The translations under genes and the position numbers were made by a program. The notes beneath the pieces are model-generated. The model did no database searches, had not been told where the DNA came from, and saw only the letters and a program-made list of their open reading frames with translations. A stretch of DNA of 7,064 nt from Patescibacteria group bacterium (GTDB lineage Bacteria; Patescibacteriota; UBA1384), in contig JAGOOF010000027.1 in the NCBI GenBank assembly GCA_017992655.1, positions 1 through 7,064 on the forward strand. The letters are read 5' to 3'. How positions within the stretch are numbered: the stretch's first letter is position 1; every line of letters starts with the position of its first letter. Shown here piece by piece: positions 1-5,379 of the stretch.

Positions 1-118
1 GCCCCGCCTCTGCGGGCGGGGTAAAGTAGAGCAGAGGTCGTCAGTTCTCCCTCTGTCTATCTCTTGCTTACAGCAAATAGATAGCCAATCGGGACAGGGA
101 TTCTGACCCGTGGCACCA
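1..118 (+). tRNA. 3' part of a tRNA-like gene with T-loop insertion (5' end outside window)
   Basis: Positions 99-118 read as the end of a tRNA: GATT (99-102) closes a T-loop, CTGAC (103-107) is a T-stem strand, CCGTGGC (108-114) an acceptor strand, then discriminator A115 and CCA 116-118. The matching 5' T-stem strand GTCAG plus TTC is at 40-47, preceded by a variable-loop-like GGTC (36-39). Joining 47 to 99 gives a perfect 7-nt T-loop, TTCGATT; the 51 nt between (48-98) are extra. They fold on themselves: CTATCT 57-62 with AGATAG 79-84, TTGC 64-67 with GCAA 73-76, CTGT 53-56 with ACAG 94-97. The anticodon arm is also abnormal: TCTGC 9-13 can pair with GCAGA 31-35, but the loop would be 17 nt and contains half of a GC-rich hairpin (2-8 with 15-21). 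The expected 5' acceptor GCCACGG would lie upstream. It could be an intron-bearing tRNA or a decayed copy; isotype cannot be read. Confidence 0.5.
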
Positions 119-149
119 CATTAAAAGCAAATACCCCACGTGCCGTATT

Positions 150-163
150 TATAAGAATTTTTA
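150..163 (+). promoter_or_regulatory. -10-like element implying a leaderless start
   Basis: TATAAG at 150-155 resembles a bacterial -10 hexamer and ends exactly 7 nt before the ATG at 163. Transcription would therefore start at or next to the A of the start codon. No Shine-Dalgarno sequence precedes this ATG. No good -35 is visible at the usual distance, so the call rests on the -10, the missing SD, and the identical spacing at the transglycosylase gene. Confidence 0.35.
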
Positions 164-999
164 TGGATCGCCAGCAAGTCACTATTACACTGCGCAAAGA
201 TATAGTCCGCGCCATCGATGGCGAGATTGATGGTGCAAAAATCCGTAGCCGTTCACATGCTATCGAGTACGCGCTGAGCCAGCATTTCGCTTTTGGCCTA
301 AAAAAAGCCGTAATTTTAGCAGGTGGTATAGACAAGAAAATGGGCGATCTAACGGAAAATACCCCAAAGGGAATGCTTAAGATTAACGATAAGCCTATTC
401 TTGAATATACCGTTTCCTGGCTTGCGAAAAGCGGAGTAGCCAATGTTGCTATTGTTACTGGTGCTCACGGGCAAAAGATTCGCAACTATTTTGGCGACGG
501 CCTTAACTGGGGAATTAGAATTCACTATATCGAAGAAGGTGCGCCAAAAGGAACCGGTGGTGCGCTAAAACTGGCAAAGAGGTTTGTGGGAGACGACACT
601 TTTCTTTTTATTTACGGCGATGTTTTGGTTGATATTAACATAAGAGAACTAACAGTATTTCACGAAAATAGTGGTGGCGTGGTAACGTTGGCGGTGACCT
701 CGACTGACGATCCGTCTAGCTATGGTGCTGTTCGCCTTTCGGGCCAAGAATTAGTGGAATTCATAGAAAAGCCGATTAACAACCACTTTACAAGCCGCTT
801 AGTTGCCTCTGGTCTTCATATTGCCCGCTCCGATATATTCTCTTTTATGCCTAAAAAAACAGTTTTTTCTTTAGAACGTGATTTCCTGCCTGCCCTGGCG
901 CAAAAAAAGAAAGCACGGGGCTATGTATTTTCTGGCCAATGGTTTGATATTGGTACAACCAATATTTACGAACGGGCAAAAGAGAACTGGCGTGGCTAA
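163..999 (+). CDS. Ribbon-helix-helix domain fused to sugar-phosphate nucleotidyltransferase-like protein
   Basis: The protein has 278 aa. Residues 4-43 match a ribbon-helix-helix (Arc/CopG-type) DNA-binding domain: a beta strand VTITLRKDI followed by two helices with the typical SRSHAIEYAL. Residues 48-275 form a GT-A nucleotidyltransferase domain of the NDP-sugar pyrophosphorylase family: AVILAGG (49-55), NTPKGML (66-72), GDVLVD (152-157) with the metal-binding aspartate, EKP (202-204) and WFDIGT (260-265). Such enzymes join a nucleoside triphosphate to a sugar 1-phosphate. The nucleotide-binding signature is altered: the usual GxGTR after the AGG is IDKKM, so the conserved glycine, threonine and arginine are lost, with lysine near the arginine position. 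Catalysis may be changed or lost, while the fused domain suggests DNA binding. The ATG at 163 is chosen because it includes the complete RHH domain. The substrate cannot be named from sequence. Confidence 0.85.
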   Translation: MDRQQVTITLRKDIVRAIDGEIDGAKIRSRSHAIEYALSQHFAFGLKKAVILAGGIDKKMGDLTENTPKGMLKINDKPILEYTVSWLAKSGVANVAIVTGAHGQKIRNYFGDGLNWGIRIHYIEEGAPKGTGGALKLAKRFVGDDTFLFIYGDVLVDINIRELTVFHENSGGVVTLAVTSTDDPSSYGAVRLSGQELVEFIEKPINNHFTSRLVASGLHIARSDIFSFMPKKTVFSLERDFLPALAQKKKARGYVFSGQWFDIGTTNIYERAKENWRG

Positions 1000-1043
1000 T
1001 GCTAGGTTATTAATGCATAGAACAATTTTTATTTACCGGGGCG

Positions 1044-1072
1044 TGGACAAGCAGGTGTAAATATGGTAAAAA
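1044..1072 (+). promoter_or_regulatory. Candidate promoter of the S1/DHH operon
   Basis: TGGACA (1044-1049), a 17-nt spacer and TAAAAA (1067-1072) form a plausible sigma-70-type promoter. Start of transcription would be at about 1079-1081, next to the ATG at 1082, giving a leaderless or nearly leaderless operon mRNA. Neither hexamer is a perfect match. No terminator-like hairpin separates this site from the preceding gene, so read-through is possible. Confidence 0.4.
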
Positions 1073-1081
1073 TAAAGAGCA

Positions 1082-1498
1082 ATGGTAGATATTGTCCAGT
1101 TTTTTGATGTAGCATACCTTACGGTAGATCCGCCAACAACCATGGTCTATATGTGGCCTATGGTAGCGGTATTGCTTGCGTGTATTATGGGCGCGATAAT
1201 TTTGTTTGTGGTGAAAAAACGTAACGCAAACCCTGTAACAAAAAGAATGGCCGCCCTTATTTCCAACTGGCTCTTTTACCCTGCTCTTTTGGCACTGCTC
1301 TTGATTTTTTGCCGTAATCAGGGTATAACTTTAATCTCATGGCGCTTATGGCTTTTGGCGCTGGGAGTGGTGTGGACAGCGGGTATTATTTACATATTTT
1401 ATAATTTCGTTTTTGTTCTGCCACAACAAAGGAGACAAATAAATGTACAAAAAATTAAGCAAAAATATATGCCTGGATCCAAAGAGATCGGGAGGTAA
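1082..1498 (+). CDS. Small three-helix membrane protein, function unknown
   Basis: The protein has 138 aa. Three hydrophobic segments are visible: about residues 22-44, 58-77 and 85-113. Basic stretches follow the first (KKRN) and the last (QQRRQ), and the C-terminal tail (114-138) is hydrophilic and lysine-rich, so it probably lies in the cytoplasm by the positive-inside rule. There is no signal peptidase site or catalytic motif. The pattern of an arginine-tryptophan-containing third helix followed by a basic tail is reminiscent of small uncharacterised membrane proteins common in CPR genomes; this is recollection, not a search. It is the first gene of the operon: its stop codon lies 2 nt before the start of S1, and the SD of S1 overlaps its end, so the two are translationally linked. 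I do not assign a function. Confidence 0.7.
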   Translation: MVDIVQFFDVAYLTVDPPTTMVYMWPMVAVLLACIMGAIILFVVKKRNANPVTKRMAALISNWLFYPALLALLLIFCRNQGITLISWRLWLLALGVVWTAGIIYIFYNFVFVLPQQRRQINVQKIKQKYMPGSKEIGR

Positions 1499-1503
1499 GT
1501 TTG
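1491..1503 (+). promoter_or_regulatory. Shine-Dalgarno that fixes the TTG start of S1
   Basis: GGAGG at 1491-1495 lies 5 nt upstream of TTG at 1501 and runs straight into the TAA stop (1496-1498) of the membrane protein gene. This strong site supports the TTG start over the ATG at 1537, which has no comparable site and would remove 12 residues. Confidence 0.75.
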
Positions 1504-2760
1504 GCAATTAAAACCAGTAAAAAAGACCCCAAAAACATGGACGAGCTCGTTGAGCAGTTCGAGGATTCATTAGTCCCCTTTAAACAGGGTGATACTATCG
1601 AAGTAGTTGTGCGTAGTGCAAGTTCTCGAAAAATCCTCGCCGACGTAGCGGGCTTGGCAACAGGCATCATTCCCGAACAAGAATTTTCCTTTGATACAAG
1701 CGAACTTAAAGAAGGTGACAAGGTCAATGTTTTTGTTCTATCGGCAGAAAACGACGATGGCTATGTAATTCTTTCTCACAAAAGAGCAAACCGCGAAGCG
1801 CTTTGGCAAACGCTAGAAGACAAGAGCCAATCTGGAGAAATTATGACAGTTAAGGTAGCGGGCGCAAACCGTGGTGGTTTATTGGTAGAAGCAGGTGGTA
1901 TCGATGGCTTTATTCCTGTTTCCCAGCTTAATAGCCAGCATTACCCACGGGTGCAAAGTGGAAGTAGCAGTGAGATTGCCCGCCGCCTACAGGAAATGGT
2001 GGGGCAAATGCTCAAAGTTAAAGTGTTGAGTGTGGACAAAAATGCCAATAAGCTTATTTTTTCAGAAAAAATGACACAAGGTCTTTTAAGCGAAACAGCC
2101 GCAGAAACAGTAAAGATTGGCGATGTTTTGGAAGGCGTTGTAACCGGCATCGTTCCTTTTGGCGTGTTTATTAACGCAGGTGGCGTTGAAGGGCTTGTGC
2201 ATATCTCCGAAATTTCTTGGGACAGGGTAGTAAATATCAACACTGTTTTCCAGGTTGGACAAAAAATAAATGTAAAAGTTATTCAAATAGACGGCAACCG
2301 TGTTTCCTTTAGTGTAAAAAGGTTGCAGCCAGATCCATGGATCCGCGCCTACGAGCAGTACAGGCCAGGCGCAATTATTGAGGGGGAAGTAACCCGCATT
2401 ACTAACTTTGGTGCATTCGTGAAGCTTTCCGACCACGTTGCGGGGTTGTGCCACTTATCTCAACTGGGTGAAAATGTGCAAGATCCTAATAAAATAGTGC
2501 GTGTTGGCGAGAAATATTCTTTCCGCTTAATTAATATTGAGCCAGCAACGCACCGTTGCAGTTTGCAACTCGATTTGGGAGCGGTAAATAAGGAGCCGGC
2601 TAACAAGACCAAGGCCAAAGTAGCGAAAAAAGCCGTAGCGAAAAAAGAGGACGCCGTTGTAGCAAAAAAGCCAGAGAAAAAAGTGGAAAAAAAGGAAACA
2701 AAGAAAAAAGAAGTAAAAAAAGCGGTTGTGAAAAAACCTAAAAAAAGCGCTAAAAAATAG
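1501..2760 (+). CDS. rpsA: 30S ribosomal protein S1 (four S1 domains, lysine-rich tail)
   Basis: The protein has 419 aa and binds single-stranded RNA, normally helping the 30S subunit capture mRNA. Four OB-fold S1 repeats are visible: about 28-96 (divergent), 111-192, 205-274 and 288-357. The third and fourth are the most canonical, with GVVTGIVPFGVFI...GLVHISEI (212-238) and GEVTRITNFGAFVKL...GLCHLSQL (295-322). E. coli S1 has six repeats; four is usual for shorter bacterial versions. Residues 361-419 are a low-complexity tail almost entirely of Lys, Ala, Val and Glu, resembling histone H1-type tails and presumably binding RNA or ribosome by charge. Translation starts at TTG with a strong SD. 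The next gene begins 8 nt after the TAG stop. The general assignment is firm, but whether it is a stable ribosomal protein or a free S1-like factor cannot be told. Confidence 0.92.
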   Translation: MAIKTSKKDPKNMDELVEQFEDSLVPFKQGDTIEVVVRSASSRKILADVAGLATGIIPEQEFSFDTSELKEGDKVNVFVLSAENDDGYVILSHKRANREALWQTLEDKSQSGEIMTVKVAGANRGGLLVEAGGIDGFIPVSQLNSQHYPRVQSGSSSEIARRLQEMVGQMLKVKVLSVDKNANKLIFSEKMTQGLLSETAAETVKIGDVLEGVVTGIVPFGVFINAGGVEGLVHISEISWDRVVNINTVFQVGQKINVKVIQIDGNRVSFSVKRLQPDPWIRAYEQYRPGAIIEGEVTRITNFGAFVKLSDHVAGLCHLSQLGENVQDPNKIVRVGEKYSFRLINIEPATHRCSLQLDLGAVNKEPANKTKAKVAKKAVAKKEDAVVAKKPEKKVEKKETKKKEVKKAVVKKPKKSAKK

Positions 2761-2768
2761 GTGAAAAA

Positions 2769-3236
2769 ATGACCTTTAAAACAAAAAACAAAACACTCAT
2801 TGCGCAAACAAAAAACAGTACTATCGAGTTTGGAGAGAAAATAAAGGTTGGTGAATTTGAAGTGCCTGGCCCAGGGGAATTCGAAATAGAAAACATTCTT
2901 ATATCCTCCGAAGAGGAAAACATGTATTCTATTTACGCAGACGGAGCGCACGTGGTTTTCTGGCGCGCCCTTAACGGACAGCCACATATCGACGACCAAC
3001 TTGGAGACATAGACGCACTGGTTTTGGAGCTCGGGGAAACAACCACCATTAAAGACGTGGCAGCGACCATTAATAACTTAGAACCAAATGACGTTGTTTT
3101 AAGTAAACCCGACAAAAAAGATGAATTAATCAAGGCAGAAGGCTTGCCCACAAAATTGGTAGATAGCTGGAAGATAGAGCCGGAGGGCGGAGTAACAGAC
3201 AGAGAACTAATTTTACTGCCATGCTCGAGAGAGTAA
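2769..3236 (+). CDS. Metallo-beta-lactamase-fold (UlaG-like) protein lacking metal ligands
   Basis: The protein has 155 aa. GEFEVPGPGEFEIENILI (28-45) matches the PGEYEIKGI-type segment of UlaG-like metallo-beta-lactamase-fold hydrolases (COG2220) found in many CPR genomes. The following order also fits: a strand with MYSIYADGAHVVFW (52-65), GDIDALVLELGE (79-90), a helix DVAATINNLEPNDVVLSK (96-113), and a closing segment about a target residue followed by LVDSWKIEPE. What is missing is the chemistry: no HxHxDH motif, no HLGD-like aspartate, and no histidine where the family has PMHY (here VVLSKPD). It is also shorter than the usual 210-250 aa because the first half is compressed. A catalytically dead paralogue with a structural or binding role is the likeliest reading. 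AGGTGA (2759-2764) serves as its SD. Its last 16 nt overlap the DHH gene. Confidence 0.6.
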   Translation: MTFKTKNKTLIAQTKNSTIEFGEKIKVGEFEVPGPGEFEIENILISSEEENMYSIYADGAHVVFWRALNGQPHIDDQLGDIDALVLELGETTTIKDVAATINNLEPNDVVLSKPDKKDELIKAEGLPTKLVDSWKIEPEGGVTDRELILLPCSRE

Positions 3237-4180
3237 TAGAAGCGCTAAATAAGGCCTCTTCTATCTTAATTATTTTTCACGAATCACCAGACGGCGATGC
3301 AATTGCATCTTCGTTAGCGCTTGGGCTGGCGCTAGAACAAAAAAAGAAAAAAGTCGACTGCGTTTGCTGTGATCCTATTCCTAAGGTATTTTCTTTTCTC
3401 CCCGGCATCAAAAAAATCAAAAGAGATTGTTTGTTTGGGGATTATGATGTTATTTGCACCGTGGATTGCGGAGACGTACGTAGGACAGGTTTTGCGGAAA
3501 GAGTGAAAGAGTATAGCGGGCACAAAACTCTCATAAATATCGACCATCACTTAAAAAACGACCTGCACAAGATTGCGACAATTAATTTTGTTAACGACGA
3601 AGCGGCTGCCTCCGCGGAACTAATCTTCGAGGTGATCAAAGCTCTTAATGCTAAAATAAACCGAGACTTGGCAACATTGGTTTTAACAGGTTTGTACACC
3701 GATACTGGCGGGTTCCAACATTCTAACACATGCCCGAGAGTGTATGCGCTTGCTGCCCGTTTAATGTCTTACGGGGGGAGGCTTAATACAATATCGCAAA
3801 ATATTGCGTTGAATAAACGGTTGTCTTGCTTGAAGCTGTGGGGCCTAGCGCTCTCGCGCGTAAAAAGAAATAATTACGGTGTTGTAACTTCTTATGTAAC
3901 CAGCGCTGATTTCGAAAAATCAGGAGCAAACCTCGACGACTTGGCTGGTGTTGTTAATATTATTAATTCCACTCCAAACGCGAAAGCAACAATGCTGTTT
4001 GCGGAGCAAGGAGACGGAACTATCAAAACTAGCATCCGTACTGAAAGTAGCACAATTGATATTTCTAAAATAGCACGTTTGTTCGGCGGAGGAGGGCATA
4101 AAAAGGCGGCCGGCTTTACTCTAAACGGGCGCATAATCGATAACGGAAGAAGTGGCTGGTCGATTGACCTAACCAGTTAA
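3221..4180 (+). CDS. nrnA: DHH/DHHA1 phosphoesterase, NrnA-type (nanoRNase/pAp phosphatase)
   Basis: The protein has 319 aa, the normal length for NrnA-type bifunctional oligoribonucleases, which degrade 2-5 nt RNAs and can dephosphorylate pAp; some relatives cleave linear cyclic-dinucleotide products. All DHH motifs are present: HESPDGDAIAS (20-30), VDCGD (81-85), NIDHH (106-110) and TGLYTDTGGF (156-165). These supply the Asp/His ligands for two Mn ions. The C-terminal DHHA1 domain carries FGGGGHKKAAGF (288-299), the substrate-binding glycine/histidine loop. No membrane segment is present, so it is cytoplasmic. The ATG at 3221 lies inside the end of the preceding gene (16-nt overlap) with no clear SD, so translation is probably coupled. 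RecJ is excluded by length and the absence of its extra domains. The exact substrate (nanoRNA, pAp, pApA or pGpG) is not decided by sequence. Confidence 0.88.
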   Translation: MLERVIEALNKASSILIIFHESPDGDAIASSLALGLALEQKKKKVDCVCCDPIPKVFSFLPGIKKIKRDCLFGDYDVICTVDCGDVRRTGFAERVKEYSGHKTLINIDHHLKNDLHKIATINFVNDEAAASAELIFEVIKALNAKINRDLATLVLTGLYTDTGGFQHSNTCPRVYALAARLMSYGGRLNTISQNIALNKRLSCLKLWGLALSRVKRNNYGVVTSYVTSADFEKSGANLDDLAGVVNIINSTPNAKATMLFAEQGDGTIKTSIRTESSTIDISKIARLFGGGGHKKAAGFTLNGRIIDNGRSGWSIDLTS

Positions 4181-4192
4181 AAATGATAAAGT
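4164..4192 (+). promoter_or_regulatory. tRNA-Leu promoter with extended -10, inside the nrnA 3' end
   Basis: TTGACC (4164-4169), a 17-nt spacer and TAAAGT (4187-4192) preceded by TGA (4184-4186, extended -10 form TGn). The -35 lies within the last codons of the DHH gene. Predicted start at about 4199 leaves roughly a 10-nt leader before the tRNA, typical of a separate tRNA transcript. Confidence 0.55.
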
Positions 4193-4208
4193 TGTATTGT
4201 TTGGCTGT

Positions 4209-4295
4209 GGCGCGGTGGTGGAATTGGCAGACACGAGGGACTTAAAATCCCTTGACCGCAAGGTTGTGTGGGTTCGACTCCCACCCGCGCCACCA
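4209..4295 (+). tRNA. tRNA-Leu (anticodon UAA)
   Basis: It has a complete cloverleaf. The acceptor GGCGCGG (4209-4215) pairs with CCGCGCC (4285-4291), then A4292 and an encoded CCA (4293-4295). The D-arm has the leucine-type GTGGAATTGGCAGACAC. The anticodon stem AGGGA/TCCCT encloses loop CTTAAAA with TAA at 4243-4245. A long variable arm (class II) lies between 4252 and 4268. The T-arm is GTGGG-TTCGACT-CCCAC. The long variable arm and D-arm wording confirm Leu rather than Ser or Tyr. It has no intron, in contrast to the tRNA-like gene at the window start. It decodes UUA, and UUG by wobble. Confidence 0.97.
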
Positions 4296-4318
4296 GTCTT
4301 GGGGGGCGCTAGAAGAGA

Positions 4319-4342
4319 AACCGTAATTAGAACGGTTTTTTT
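4319..4342 (+). terminator. Intrinsic terminator after tRNA-Leu
   Basis: AACCGT (4319-4324) pairs with ACGGTT (4332-4337) over a 7-nt loop, and a run of seven T ends at 4342. The 6-bp stem is modest but its position, 24 nt after the tRNA CCA, fits. Confidence 0.7.
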
Positions 4343-4359
4343 GCGCTTATATATTATCG

Positions 4360-4434
4360 CAAATGTCAAATCTCAAATGTCAAAAAAAGTGGCCTGTGGT
4401 CAATATAAGCCAGATGCCAGTAGCCGGTAGCCAG
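4360..4434 (+). repeat. Short direct repeats downstream of tRNA-Leu
   Basis: CAAATGTCAAA occurs twice, at 4360-4370 and 4374-4384 (14-nt period). Just after it a degenerate TAGCCRG-type repeat appears (4408-4413 and 4416-4434). No coding frame is plausible here. These look like small tandem duplications in spacer DNA; I see no further function. Confidence 0.5.
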
Positions 4435-4723
4435 AAGAGGTGAATTCTAATACCGTTCGAACGGAGTGAGAACTACCGCGTCAGTACAAGAATGGCGGTA
4501 AATAGTTCTCGAGATGACGCTTCGCGTAATTCTCTCGAACGATAAGATTTTACTGTTCGAGCGGGAGCGAGAACTATCCGTGACCTCCATTACCGTTCGA
4601 ATGAAATGAGAACTACTGCGTCAGTGCAAAACTCACGGCAATAGTTCTCGTCATTCCATTCCTCGAACAATAAAAACTTTACTGTTCGTGTTTCGACAAG
4701 CTCAACACAGGTCGCAAAGCTTG

Positions 4724-4738
4724 CCCCGCTCAGCGGGG
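4724..4738. repeat. GC-rich palindrome within the array (copy 1)
   Basis: CCCCGC-TCA-GCGGGG forms a 6-bp hairpin directly before an inverted palindrome copy. A near copy with one change in the 3' arm lies at 5087-5102, also before an inverted copy, and a related GC-rich hairpin is at 2-21. It appears to be a second module of the repeat array rather than a terminator, since no T-run follows. Confidence 0.5.
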
Positions 4739-4856
4739 TTCTCGGGCATTAGCCCTCGAACAATAAAAACTTTACTGTTCGAGCGGGAGCGAGAACTATC
4801 CAATTTCTAAATCCCCTCAAACCCTCTACAAACCTCTTTCCGCCACTTCTTAATCA

Positions 4857-4894
4857 GCATTTACTTCGATACTTCCCAGTATCGAAGTAAATGC
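4857..4894. repeat. Perfect 17-bp inverted repeat with 4-nt loop
   Basis: The arms 4857-4873 and 4878-4894 are exact reverse complements around TCCC. The arm begins GCATTTACTTCG and ends ATACT. It sits between two blocks of the palindrome array, shares no sequence with them, and is not followed by a T-run in either direction. It could be a protein-binding or cruciform site, or a recent fold-back duplication. Confidence 0.7.
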
Positions 4895-5227
4895 AGGCTC
4901 GGCGTCTAGTCGAGGCTGGTCAAGATGGCAGCTCGCTTCTCTCGCCACAGGCATCTCGTTTCATTCCATTCCTCGAACGATAAGATTTTACTGTCGAACT
5001 GTACCCAGTGAGAACTATTGCGTTTAGAAAAACTAACGATAAATAGTTCTCAGCGATTACGCTTCGAACAGTAATAAGATAGTTTACCCCGCTCAGCGCG
5101 GGCTTGCCTTGCATCGAATGGTGCAGGGTTCTCGGTGATTACACCTCGAACAGTAATAACAGGCTCCTCGAACGGTAAAAAGAATACGAGGGCTTATTGA
5201 CGTTGTCCAAATATTGCCCCACTGATC

Positions 5228-5256
5228 TTGACAAAGTACAAAATATGTGGTATAGT
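5228..5256 (+). promoter_or_regulatory. Consensus sigma-70-type promoter for the non-coding RNA
   Basis: A perfect -35 TTGACA (5228-5233), an ideal 17-nt spacer and a -10 TATAGT (5251-5256, five of six). This is the best promoter in the window. Transcription should begin near 5263. No open reading frame with a credible start follows; the downstream sequence is a series of stable hairpins ending in a terminator. Confidence 0.75.
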
Positions 5257-5342
5257 GTGTCGTTAGTCAGAAAAAACAAACAGTGCATATTGACACATCA
5301 AAACCTAGTCCGTTGCAAGCAATTACTAATTGCTTGCAGTGG

Positions 5343-5379
5343 ACTGCTCCAGCCCAACAGTGGGCTGGAGCAGTGTTTT
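5343..5379 (+). terminator. Possible early terminator inside the non-coding RNA
   Basis: A perfect 14-bp, mostly GC stem (5343-5356 with 5361-5374, loop ACAG) is followed by GTTTT. It resembles an intrinsic terminator with a short T-run. Some transcripts from the 5228 promoter could end here at about 115 nt. The preceding 5308-5344 stem competes for its first two bases. It may equally be just a structural arm of the long RNA. Confidence 0.35.

Larger units (their letters stand above)
4451..5177. repeat. Array of REP/BIME-like imperfect palindromes
   Basis: A roughly 730-nt stretch is built from one short hairpin element in both orientations. Direct form: TAYYGTTC-GA-[tip]-GA-GAACTA, at 4455-4475, 4555-4576, 4595-4615, 4777-4798 and, lacking one T, 4993-5017. 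Inverted form: GTTC-TC-[tip]-TC-GAACRRTAA, at 4505-4540, 4644-4668, 4738-4761, 5046-5069 and 5128-5151; partial ends at 4973-4978 and 5168-5173. GTTC pairs with GAAC, the inner GA/GA forms a tandem mismatch, and the tip is a variable small stem. Direct and inverted copies are paired head to head (4455/4540, 4595/4668, 4993/5069) around linkers that can themselves pair, like REP pairs in BIMEs. Long exact repeats show recent duplication: 4549-4579 equals 4771-4801 (31 nt), 4661-4688 equals 4754-4781 (28 nt), 4534-4556 equals 4972-4994 (23 nt). No transposase gene is in the window. Confidence 0.75.

Noticed and set aside
1..118. 3' end of a tmRNA instead of a tRNA
   Set aside because: The acceptor 3' strand has G, not U, at position 70, so the G3-U70 pair required for alanine charging of tmRNA cannot form.
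57..443. Minus-strand open frame of 128 codons
   Set aside because: It is antisense to the tRNA 3' end and the RHH fusion gene; its C-terminal wording is a translation of the tRNA complement and its N-terminal part has no recognisable protein character.
2460..2999. Minus-strand open frame of 179 codons
   Set aside because: It is phenylalanine-rich because it is the antisense of the lysine-rich S1 tail (AAA codons); it overlaps two well-supported genes.
4197..4430. Open frame of 77 codons over the tRNA
   Set aside because: It reads straight through tRNA-Leu and its terminator; the sequence VELADTRDLKSL is the familiar false translation of tRNA-Leu.
4451..5177. CRISPR array
   Set aside because: Repeats are imperfect, alternate in orientation, have irregular spacing, and the intervening sequences themselves recur; no cas gene is present.
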